A stretch of DNA of 64,000 bases from Sipunculus nudus (Eukaryota > Annelida > Sipuncula > Golfingiida > Sipunculidae): positions 69,553,676 to 69,617,675 of the forward strand of contig CM049316.1 of the NCBI GenBank assembly GCA_026874595.1, in the 5' to 3' direction. The translations under genes were made by a program, and so were the position numbers. Positions 51,464 to 62,680 of this stretch are shown in pieces. Position 1 is the first letter of the stretch; each line of letters opens with the position of its first letter. The notes beneath the pieces were generated by a model. It worked only from the letters and a program-made list of their open reading frames with translations. It ran no database searches and was not told where the DNA came from.

Positions 51464-52259
51464 TGTTCCCTTTTGACCTTTTCAAAAGTTTTGTCATGCT
51501 ATAATGACTTCAGTTTTGTGATTTCTTCTTAGGTACTGTTACCTATGTGTCTGTTCAAGCTTAATAGGATTATTTTGTGGTTGTAAACGTCAGTATTTCT
51601 CCTGTTTTGTAGCATTTACTGAAATACTCTTATTAAGAGTTGATCTGAATCACTAAAATAAGGTGACTTTGTTAAAATTATTCTTTTATTTAATTTATTA
51701 AAATATTTTGCGTTCTGTTTCCTGTTCAATGACAAACGTCCATGAATCAGGGATTCATGCAGTATAACTGTCCTGGCATTAAATATACCCATGTTGATTA
51801 AAACGGCTGCTGCAAACCATGTTTTGAACCATGAATAAATGTTTGCTTATGATGTGTAATTTAAATTAATTTAACATTACAACCATATTGCATTTTAAAG
51901 AATAAAGAAACATATGTCAAAAGAAACTGGTATAAGACTAACATCTAATCAAAAGTTGCTCTTCCCAGTTCATTTTATTTTTAACAGGTATACTAAATGA
52001 ACACTGCTGAGGCACCCCTATGAGTCAATCGCTGGCACTGCGTGGTCCAATCATGGATGCAGCATCCACGATTGGACCACTTCTGCACCCAAAAAATTCA
52101 CTTTTGACTCCAAGTGATAACTGTGGCCACATATATACCTAATGAAAAGATGAATTATTCCCGTAGCACATCACAGAACATGGCTGTCAAATGTCCACAC
52201 TTTTTTCCAGTATAGGCAGACAGTCTTTGTTAAGTGGTCCAATCGCGGCCACTCTCCCC

Positions 52260-54097
52260 TACAATGAAATAATACCTCATGCCCTAAAAATTCTTATACA
52301 TAAAACCTGCATGATTTCTCTTTGAGCATTTAGTGGCTGGATACCACAATGCCGTGAAACAGGTGAATCATATCATATTAACAGTCCTTTTGGTATTTTA
52401 TCCATTTTTTTTATTTTATCGTATCTGAGACTGCAGTCACATTGAAGTTTGGGGTTCATTACAACATAGTGACACACTCTTGTTATTAACTGCATGGCGG
52501 ATTACAGGATAGATTATGGATTTCAAATAGAGCCAATGTATAATGAAAAAATAAAAATATTTAATTCGCAATATGATGGATGATATAACAGGGTATGCCC
52601 AACTGGTTGTAAATGTGGGGAGGGGACATGTCAACCATGTCTCCCACTAAATTGCGCCCATGCATTTACATCATTATATAAAATAATCAAGCTACGACTA
52701 CCGATATAAGTAGGGCCACTTGGATCAGGAACTTTTCAACATATTGCCGAGATGTGAACCAGTTGAATTTATGTTCGGTATCAAACTATTTGTTGGAACC
52801 TGTCCTGGAGATTCCATAACGCTAGTCTAAACTACTGGACTTGCATTGTTCTTAGCTGTAGCTACAACTACAGTCTGAGTTGTCCCTGAGCTTGTTATGT
52901 ACGGTATATTTACAAATCTTTAAAAAAAATCTTAAAGCATTCCTGAATTTCCCAGTAACTGTATTTTCAAATCGTTCTGAAATTCTGTGAGGAATATCAC
53001 TTTTTCCATATCAGTATATGACGTCTTGATAAATTCACGAGTTTTTAATAAAGAAAATCCAATATGGCTGCTAAGAAGGCTGACATTTTTTTTCTGACAT
53101 TTATTCATGGTCTGTGCTAATGAAAACTTAATTTATCCAGTATCAAAAATTGCGCTTATGTATTTCACGTAAGAAAATACAGATTTGAAAAAGACATCAA
53201 ACATGGCAACCTTTTTGAAAAAAACACGGATTCTCTTTTTTTTTTTTTTTTTTCATTTTTTTTTTTTTTTTTTGTCCGAGGTTACCGTCTCCAATTTTAC
53301 TATTGGATTTACTAAGCATGTACATCTGCATCGGTTTTCATCTACCTTCCTCCCATCTTTTATCCTGCATGATATCTTATACCATGGTGTTAACTAGGTG
53401 ACTACTGCACCTATGGGCCCTGGGATGATAATCGTCCCCATCGCTGTTTCAGACCATCGAGGAACCCCCGTAAGGCGCACTCGTTTGAAACACGACCGTG
53501 AGTCACTCCCTTACCATTGTGCCTGCAGACCAAATCTCTGCTGAAAATCGAATATGCGATCTCCCCGATTTGAATCCTGTGCTGCACCCGAGACCACAGC
53601 AGCCGGTTCTCTTGTTGCTTAATTATGATCGTAGTTAAACAGGTTTACGAAACACAATTAAATCGAAAAAGTGTGTGTTTCAGTGAATTAAAGAAAATTT
53701 TGTAGCACAATTTTGCCTAAGCAACGTATTACTCAAGCAAACGTTAAAAATTGAAAAGTGCTTTACAGGACGTCCATGGTGACAACAGATAAACGTATGT
53801 TTCAAGACGACAAATTTCTGCGTGGCAAATAAAACTTTGCATGACATTTTTTATTCTCATGGTTGTAGTGGATGCCTTCAAAATCCGGACCCGGGTGAAT
53901 ACTGTCGAAGAAATGGCCCATAGATCGATTGTAGCGTATGGCTGTTGGGGGGGGGGGGGGGAGGGGGGAATAATTTAAAATATCTTAGTGTGCATATACC
54001 TTGAATCCAGTGAGGATATATCTATACCAAACTAGGATATACCTTAACCATAGTCATATCGGCCGTAAGTGTTTTTGTTCACCGATTAAGCTCTTCA
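52260..54097. repeat. IL-17 unit A distal block (homologous to 60765-62680)
   Basis: Shares many ordered segments with unit C, for example tggataccacaatgccgtg at about 52340 and 60821, tttattcatggtctg at about 53099 and 61788, and atatcggccgt/catataggccgt near 54056 and 62634. No coding feature seen. Includes a T-rich low-complexity tract at 53236-53272. Confidence 0.8.
53455..53615 (-). mobile_element. tRNA-derived SINE (family 2), antisense, diverged
   Basis: The complement matches the 21938-22250 SINE: gaggaacccccgtaaggcgc and cactcgtttg correspond to the body, and the gagaccacagcagccgg end corresponds to its tRNA-like head. The homologous place in unit C (about 62165-62210) lacks it. Confidence 0.65.
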
Positions 54098-55206
54098 ACA
54101 AACATAAACACACCCATCACAAACACCAGAGTGGCCGGTTAAATATTGGAAAGAAAAGAAAAACAGAAAGACAATGTAAGTTGTCCTTGAGCACTTGTTC
54201 TATTTTAATTATAAATGACAGTCATTCTCTGTCTATTAATACATAAGTTTTTAAGAATAAATAGGAGCATTAAAACCATGAGCAATAAATATAATACTGA
54301 ACCTGAGAATATATCTTACTGTTAAAAAACATGAACACCATCCTACACCTACAGCAACAGATCCGTTACAATGTCTCGGATAATAAGTTTCATTTTACTC
54401 ATACTTCTTTATTCATACATAAAACTCCTGATAATGATTCCGCAATAAAAACAAAGCTAACGCAAATAAAAGGCTTACTAAAAATTACTAAATTATGCCA
54501 CGTTTACTCGTATAGCTGAGTAACAACAAATACGAATACAATGTAGATCATTAAAACCATTTGTCATTCGAAAAACATTTGAGAAAACGCAAACGAGTAC
54601 AATTTTTATATATATACAAAAGTCTTCAATTAAACATAAGAAAGATAAAAAATTCCAAATCCATCAAACATAATAAAAAAACAGTAACTATACCTGTTGA
54701 TATAATATTACGATGTCCAGCACCCTGCTATGGTCATACATTGTACAAACAACTACTTTTATTGAATAAAATCTTAGAAATTAATGTTTCATGTCTAAAA
54801 ATATTCTTATTAAACTTTATACTGTCGAGGTAAGTCTAATCTCTTTATTTGGGATTCAGAACTGTGTTACCGAGCTCTTAAGAATGACCAAGCCTGCAAT
54901 ACAGGAATAAATGAGACTAGAGTAACGATATTTCCTGTTAAACGTTATTAGTTGAAGGTATACAAAGTTTAACTGACGTATAAAACATTTAATCACACTT
55001 AACACAAAATTTCTTACGCCTGTACACAAATACGCAATTTTCTTCTGGTATATGTGTGTGGGTGTGTGGGTGTGGGGGCAGAGTTGTCGACTCAATCCCC
55101 CCAACACACACACATTCTTGTTGGGAATTCCACACTTGTGTAAAGTGGCATTTAATGTATTAATTATCATTTGGCTTATAATATGATAATACTGATAATA
55201 ATGTCA
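54098..55206 (-). pseudogene. ghost IL-17 unit (coding exon deleted)
   Basis: 54180-54430 matches the 3' flank of gene 2 (41690-41890: cagtcattctc, acataagt, cctgagaatatat, cgttacaatgtctc). 54540-54722 matches the 3' flank of gene 3 (57185-57367). At about 54720-54726 the sequence jumps to the equivalent of 60046 (cctgctatggtcatacattg) and follows it to about 55200. The roughly 2.7 kb that in unit C holds the IL-17 exon and proximal upstream DNA is missing. About 35 bases resembling ggccgtgattgttatttgtt flank the unit at 54057 and 55206. Confidence 0.75.
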
Positions 55207-55705
55207 TGGCGGTGATTGTTATTTGTTTACCGAATCAGTTATCAGGGCGACTCGTTAATGATGCGCTGTATCTATGTACATCTGATGAAAATGAAAACAA
55301 AATATTCATTTGCAAATGAGGGGCTTCATGGATACATCTGAATACAAACAAATCAACTTAATATCTTGGATAGTACCACCCGTGTTGGTCTTCCCAAGGA
55401 AAAATAGTACTTTCGGAGTCCTTAATCAATGTTGATAAGAGCAATCATTTACTGAATGCATAAGGGTCCAAACTACGGAGATGCATTGAACGGGTTTAAA
55501 TCATGGATATACAGTGCCGTGCAAAGAATACATGTTATGTTCAAAGATTCATCTGATATACGGAAAGAACATTGGTGTTCTAATACATTTAGGTCGGACC
55601 CTTTAATTTCAACATGAGGTAAGAATAAACTAACCAGGCTTAAAGGTGCCCATTCATCTGCCTTTTGAAAAAGAATTTTATGATAACTGGCTTCCTCTGG
55701 CTTCC

Positions 55706-55783
<78 letters not shown>

Positions 55784-57050
55784 CTAAGGGTAGTTCTGAT
55801 TTTGAAACACCTCCGTGATGGATGTATGAGCTTGTTTATATACAACGTGTTTGCAAACGGGGAAAAAGGTCACTTGTTGCAAAACGCCATTTGCAAAGGT
55901 CTGGCTTATCTGTCTTGCCACCAGATGCGCTTCTTGAATTTGTTTTGATTATTTTGGGGGCCCCCACTTTATAAACACGTTGATAAATACGAAACAAGCA
56001 GCCTGTGTGCGGTGATGTCCACGTTTTCTGGCCTATTTTAATTAAAGCTTCAAGGGATTACCTTTAGTTTATAAAGGTCAGATAGGTGATTAGGCTCCTT
56101 TAACCAAGTGTCTGCTGTCATAGTCGCAGGAATTTAGCATTAGAAGAGAGAGGACTCAAACCGACACGAGTCCGAGCGAAACAAACAGGCGGGGTAACGG
56201 AGGATAATTTTCATTTTGCGATATTTTTGAGAGGTCTATTCGGATATCTGACGTCTTTAAACGAAGTTAATCTCTCGAACCTTTCATTAATAATAAGCCA
56301 GAACAACCGCACAATGGCTGTTCATTTTGTGTATAACATGCACGTGTTTATAACATGTGGGGGTTCGGCAGAATAATGCGAACACATTTAAAATATAAAA
56401 CGGCTTTTGCGAAGGATGTTTTCTTAGACAAACATGCAACCAACGACCTAAGGTTACGTTTTTTTCTGTTTGTCAGAGGTACACTGAAGTTGATTTCAGT
56501 TTACCAGGGCTAACCTGAAATGTTGGGTAACCTATACACATCGGGCGTACAGTTTTATGAGTAGCTTCGGTCTGTTAATTTACCAAGGAAGTTTCACTGC
56601 CGGGTAGAACTTCATCTCTAATCATTCAAGCAGGCGAATTATGATCTTCCCTCACACAAGAAAGACCGGCACATGGATATTTGGAACCCGAGGTCCCCTA
56701 GTAATTACCGACTAAGATTTGTAAGCTGTTTTTTTTATGTTCTTGAAACGATTAAATTTACTTCAACTATCTTTTATATAATTAACTGGAGTGTGTGGGG
56801 TATGTCTGTCCATTTTTAATCCTAAGTCATAGTTTGATCAGTATTTTAGAACTTGAGTTCTAGTTGTTTTTTTTTTAAATAAAGTATCATCCAGTGGACA
56901 AATAAAAATATCCATAACCAAAGAAGTAACGGACATCCAACTAAGGGAATTCATTGCTTCGTTAAGCAGTATTTCAGTAATATGAAAAGCTGATCGTGCG
57001 ATTCTTCGACCGAAATAACCCAATACAGGATTGAGGATTATAATAGGAAC
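55207..57050. repeat. distal block homologous to 62641-64000
   Basis: Shared in order with the right end of the window: gattgttatttgtttaccga, gatgaaaatgaaaacaaaat, catagtcgcagga, acatgtgggggt and ttaattaactggagtg-type segments. It carries about 420 bases, including (TA)n, that the right copy lacks. No gene supported. Confidence 0.8.
55711..55780. repeat. (TA)n microsatellite
   Basis: Pure alternating TA of about 70 bases, absent from the homologous place in the right-hand copy. Confidence 0.95.
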
Positions 57051-57485
57051 AAGGAACCAGCTAATAAAAGGGGGAATACTGGTTGGATGTTATTTACTAC
57101 ATTTACTATTTGTATTATTGGACATTGCAAAGTTCACGTCTTCTGTTAGCAGAAATTCTATAAATAACATAATTTAGACGATATAATAAAAACCCTTGTA
57201 TCTCAGAAAACCTTTTAATAAGACAAAAACGAGTATCATTTTAGGTACATGTAAAAGTCTCATTAAATATTAGTAAGCATTTAAAAAATACTACAAACCT
57301 ATACAACACATGAAAATACAATATATATGTAGAAAATAAATTAACACTGGGATGACCAGCATCCTTACATCAATAGCTTTGAATAATTTAAATACAAAGC
57401 TCATGGCCATCGACAAGATATTTGACATTTAAACATATTTCACTGTTAAAAGTTTGAATGATTTGAGATTCTGCAATTCGTCATT

Positions 57486-58013
57486 TCAAACATCGATTAT
57501 AACTGGGTTGCCACTCTTTTGATTCTTTGCGCATGTACATGCGATAGTCACCGGTATTAGGGAAGGCTTATACACATATTTCCCTGTAGTTCTGTCACAA
57601 GATTTCATCTGCAACACTGGTTTTAGATACGTAATACGTTCACATTGTGGATAAAAGGCTTTCCAAGCATTAGGTATGGCGCTATTATCGCTAACATTCT
57701 TGCATTTGGCTTGCACTATTTCTCTTGGGTAACGGAACTGGTCGGTCTCGACTACCCACTTCCACGGGCAGCAGGATCGCCTGCTCAGTGCATTCTGGTC
57801 GAGATTCATTTCTACTGGTGCTGGTTTTCTTTCTATTAAGCCACTCTCTAACCGTGTTTCGTATTCTGAAAGAATCTGTTTGATATCCGCATCACTCAAA
57901 GTTTCTGTAATATTTCTCATACGTCTGTACTTTGAGTGAAGGTTCTTCGGGTGTGTGCAGCCAATCCCGGCGCCTACCAGAGGCCACGTGACCACCAGAA
58001 CTTTAACGACAAC
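57486..58013 (-). CDS. IL-17-like cytokine 3, main exon
   Basis: 528-base exon (175 residues plus stop) after the acceptor actcgtttcag. An upstream in-frame ATG at 58061 would translate through the intron, so I take 58013 as the exon edge; the true Met is in an unidentified first exon. A hydrophobic start (VVVKVLVVTWPLVGAGIGC) leads to SRRSCCPWKWVVETD at 78-91, QFRYPR and VTIACTCAK near the C-terminus, where GCTC of the family is ACTC. As in gene 2, the CxCxxC cluster is reduced to a single cysteine (AKCKNVSDNSAIPNAW); NVS adds a sequon absent from gene 2. The segment LESGLIERKPAPVEMNLDQN and on to CCPW is unchanged between the two genes. Confidence 0.9.
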   Translation of the reverse strand, partial: VVVKVLVVTWPLVGAGIGCTHPKNLHSKYRRMRNITETLSDADIKQILSEYETRLESGLIERKPAPVEMNLDQNALSRRSCCPWKWVVETDQFRYPREIVQAKCKNVSDNSAIPNAWKAFYPQCERITYLKPVLQMKSCDRTTGKYVYKPSLIPVTIACTCAKNQKSGNPVIIDV

Positions 58014-60640
58014 CTGAAACGAGTAAAGTTTAATACATTCATGATAAAACGTAAGATACATTTTTCTAACAGGTGATACTTAAAATACTAAAGTTATAAC
58101 TAGTTTTTTTTTTTGTCTTAGCACAGTGACGTGTAAGGGATTAATACATAGGAATCTTAAATTGTTGAGGTATATTTGCGGTGTTCTTGAAAGTCTTTGG
58201 AAACAGTTTATAAATTGGAATGCAAAATTATATCGTTAATGGATTTATCAATGCATAGCAATATGAAAATGTTTAATGCATAGCTGATTCTACACTCATA
58301 TTACGGAGATTTAATGTTGTATAATATATTTAATATAATCCCATACTCCTTATGATGTAAACTTTAATTTAGTTCCGCGGTTTCAATGGGAATGTTATGT
58401 ACTCTGTATAGTAACATATTCTATTTACCCATATTGCCCATAGATGCCATTAAAGAGGTTTGCTGAAGGTTCTGTTATATTTGAAATATTTTTGTTGTTG
58501 TATAAAATATAGTAATTTAGTCATGCGTTTGAATCATACGTGTACAATGTTTTAAACCTCATCCACCAGGAATTTATTTAGATGATCAAGGAAGCAGCTG
58601 TTACTCTTATATTACTCCCAAATTCATATGATCTTTCTGTATGTTATAATTGTATGAGCAGCAAATACACCATATGAAATGTTTCATGAGGTAGGCAGTA
58701 GCAATTTGAAACTCTACACCGTTAAGATATAAAATATAATATACGATTTTTTATGGAATACATTTTTTTTGGCGGGACAGAACAGCCAAACCTTATAATC
58801 ACGGAGATTAATAATCGTCAGCAATATTTAGTGTGGAAGCTGTCTTACCTCTAACAATACTTGCAGTCTCATTGTTTCGGATGTATTAACGAGAGCTTTG
58901 ATTTAAATTTAACTTTTCTAACTTGGAGTTCAATTTTTGGATGCCCAAGCCTGATCTGATGCATCTTATATACATTTACTCACTGTGGGAAGCAACATAT
59001 AATCTAAATATAAGTCCATGGGGGAAAATATTCAATTATTAAGTTTATTATATCAGCAGCCTTTCAGGAAGCCGGACATTTTTTTTATTTGATTGGACTC
59101 CACATTCCAAGTGACGCTGATTGGTTTTCTGGACTTCTTGTTTAAAGTCCATGTCGTACTTTACCTATATATAGTACGATTATCAACCAAATACTACGTT
59201 AAGCATATGGTCTCAATATGTATGTGTACGGTATTGTATATAGCAACTGGATGAGGGGGAAGTCCCTTCGATTACCTTTATCAAGAACACCATCAAATGC
59301 TCGACTCTCGTCGTTTGCCGGAAGTCAGCGGAAGAGTCACGTGTTGCGACCCATCACCTGAGAACATAAAGTTATAGCTCTATTCCTTACCTTGAGGTAA
59401 ACATTATGGTACAGTGATGTTACCGTAATTTACACGTACTTCTACCAGGCGTTTAAAATATATTCTTTACATATAAATTATTGTAACATTATTTACTTTA
59501 ATATAAAAAGTTATTAATGATATAATATAATATCATATTTTATCAGCATGAAGTTTTCACTCCCCTAAACCAATTAGGCATGTGAATTGGACTGTTCTAA
59601 TCGTACAAAAAATAAGCCTAATAATTCAGAAAGCAATATTTTCAGTCATAACATTTGCTTTATAATATAATATTTGAAATTAAAGTTATTAAATATGCTC
59701 CAATGTAATTTAATTATTTCGTCAATATGTTTATGCATTTTACTTATTCTTATAATTGTTGTGTCTGTTATTCTTCAAAACACTTATTTCATGGAAGCAT
59801 GGATCATTGGCGTTAAACGGTGGCGTAGAAAATCGGATAAACCTTCCCATACCACGTTCTTTAAACTGAAACGTTTACCACTACCAAGGGACGATTTCAG
59901 ATCAGGTAAAAAAATGGAACCCCCCCCCCCCCCCCCCCCCTCATTGAGCAACGACCATACTGTTGGGTTTTCTGTTTGCGTAAAGCTAATTTCATCCCTG
60001 GACTTTAAGGTTGTCATTTGGTGTAAAAGTCCCTGAATCCGTCCCTGCTATGGTCATACATTGTACAAACAACTACTTTCATTGAATAAAATCTTAGAAA
60101 TTAATTTTTCATGTCTAAAAATATTCTTATTAAACTTTATACTGTCGAGGTAAGTCTAATCTCTTTATTTGGGATTCAGAACTGTGTTACCGAGCTCTTA
60201 AGAATGACCAAGCCTGCCATACAGGAATAAATGAGACTCGAGAAACGATATTTCCTGTTAAACGTTATTAGTTGAAGGATATACAAACGTTAACTGACGT
60301 TTAATACACTTAATCACACTTAACACACTTAATTTCTCACGCCTGTACCCAATTAAGCAATTTTCTTCTCTAATATGTGTGTGGGTGTGGGGGGGGGGGC
60401 AGAGTTGTCGACTCAATCCCCCCAACACACACACATTCTTGATGGGAATTCCACACTTGTGTAAAGTGGCATTTAATGTAATAATAATCATTTGGCATAT
60501 AATGTTATAACACTCTTATCAATGGTGGAACCATAATCAAATTTGGTGGGGGTGGAGGGGGTTAAGTCTTTACAAGGAAGCTCGACCGTTTAGTGTATAG
60601 GCCGAGGGACTGGGCGTGACAAGGATATCTCCCACATGGG
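58014..60640. repeat. IL-17 unit C upstream block (homologous to unit A 42.6-47.4 kb)
   Basis: Diverged but collinear with unit A outside its insertions: gctgaaggttctgtta near 58462 and 45066, cactgtgggaagcaacata near 58981 and 45630, cccataccacgttcttt near 59846 and 46585. Contains a poly-C tract of about 21 bases near 59920. Presumably holds the intron and first exon of gene 3, not resolved. Confidence 0.75.
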
Positions 60641-60764
60641 GTGTTGGATTTTTTTTTTAATTTTCATTCAAATTATAAGAAATATTGAAGCGATTTAAAA
60701 AAAAAATAAAATAACGGGGATTTGAATTGCTTCAGAAACCGAGTCCAAGGAGTAAAACCCCTTG

Positions 60765-62680
60765 CCCTAAGCATTCTGATCCATAAAACGTACATGAATT
60801 TTCTTTAATATGAGCAATGACTGGATACCACAATGCCGTGGACGTGGTATTTTAGCCATTTTATTTATTGTATATGAGACTACAGTTTCTTTATATTTGA
60901 GGAACATTGCAAAACTGTAAAGCGTTCTTCTTAATAACTAGTATTTTTACATTACAAATAGAGTTTCTGATGATTTTCACTAAATGTGCAAAAAATGGGA
61001 AGATTTAAACGTGGAGCTCGTCCCCCCCCCCCCCCCCCAACAAACTGTGTCCATTAGTTTACATCAGTAAATGAAATAATTAACCTGTATAAGTAATGCC
61101 CTTGGACAAATAACACTTCAACATATTGCCGAGATGCGAAACTAGTTGAAATTATGCATGGCAACAAACTGTGTGTTGGATGTTGTCCGGAAGAATTCCG
61201 TAAAGTGAGTCTCGACTCTTGGACTTGCATAGTTCTTAGCTGTAGCAGTTTACCGTAACAACCCCAAGTCGTTGTCACGCTCGCCAGTCTCCTGATAATA
61301 GCTAGAAAGCTAGAGCTTCAAATATGTTGGTCCCTGAGTTGAGAATTTTACCAAAGTTATATACGATTTATTTGCAAATCTCAAAATAATCGTAAAGCAT
61401 TCTTAAATTTCCAAGTAATAGTAATTTCTAATTGTGCTGACACTCTGTGAGGAGTATCACTTGTTTACCATATCTATTTATGTTATGACAGAGTCATTTT
61501 ACCGCGAAATTTATATCAGGTTCTAAACGTTTACCGTAATATTTTCCTTTGGATTAAAATATCTATTAACATTACATAAATCTGTTATATTTTTTTATGT
61601 GAATGAAATAAAACTGTCTCTGTTTCGGTCATTATCTATAAATAAGTTACGGAGCTGCTTGGGCTAATGTACGGAGCGTTAAACTGTTTTAGTTTGATAG
61701 AGTATTCTAATCTTCATAATATTAAAAAAAGACCTCCCAGAAAATTTACCATGGCTGCTTTGAAGGGGGACACATTATATCTAACCTTTTATTCATGGTC
61801 TGCATGTGCAAATGAAAACGGACTTTGACCCGTTATTTATATATTTTTGATATTTCGCTTTGTATTTTCGTCAGAAAAATAAAGATTTCAAAAACTGACA
61901 ATGTTTATTTAAACACCTATTCTCTTTATTTTTTTTTTTTTGGTTTTTCTTTCAGTATTTTTGTATGATGTAATCGTCTCCCATTTTAATGCTGGCTTAT
62001 TAAAGTATATCCATCTGCAGAATTCTATTCAGGTTTCGTTCTACATGTCAGGGTAGAATCATATGATTCCTCTAATTTTATATCAAGTTAACTATCATCT
62101 TTCTTATCATGTTAACTAGGCCTGCTGACTACCCTGAGCCCCGGGCGTGTAAGAGTCCACATTGCTGAGTCCATCGCGCTTCCCCAACACTACAGAATCC
62201 AGTTTTCTTAATTTTTAATTATATTCGTAGTTATACAATTTTAAGAAATGCAATTTGATCTAAGTAGTGTGACGTGTTATAGTGATTGTAAGATTATTTT
62301 GTAACATAATATTGTCGAAACCGCGTCATCGGTAAGTACTAAAGCAGCATTCAAAGAACATTACTGTGCACTCTGCTGGACGTCCATACTGAAAACAGAT
62401 AAAAAGTATGTTTCACAGCAACAAGTTTCATCCATTGCAATAAAAACCCTAATGATGTCTCCTAACTGTAGAGTTGATGCCTTGAAAAGGTGAACATTGT
62501 ACTAAGAAATGGAACATAGATAGATTATAGCTTCAGGTTGTTGAGGAGAAAAACTGTTAGATTTCGTAATTTGCATGCACCTTAAAATTAGTGACTATAT
62601 GCCTGTACCAAACTTGGAAATACCTCTACTAAATCATATAGGCCGTGATTGTTATTTGTTCACCGATTCAGCTTTCTGGG
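60765..62680. repeat. IL-17 unit C distal block (homologous to 52260-54097)
   Basis: Collinear with unit A, without the SINE and pogo-like element. No coding feature seen. Poly-C at about 61022-61038. Confidence 0.8.

Larger units (their letters stand above)
50358..52259 (+). mobile_element. pogo/Tigger-like DNA transposon, internally deleted
   Basis: About 1.9 kb. Left end ggggaacgttgccgcg continuing attggacca; right end is its near-complement, tggtccaatcgcggcc then actctcccc (22 of 25 positions match). Seven copies of gattggacc(a) or its complement are spread through the element, candidate transposase-binding sites. It encodes an N-terminal HTH protein and a decayed C-terminal remnant with no DDE domain between. 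Target duplication not resolved. Homologous unit C (60640-60765) lacks it. Confidence 0.75.

Noticed and set aside
58014-58061. Upstream in-frame ATG extending the IL-17-like 3 frame
   Set aside because: The extension translates the intron end and crosses a good acceptor; gene 2 has the same acceptor at the same place without an in-frame ATG.
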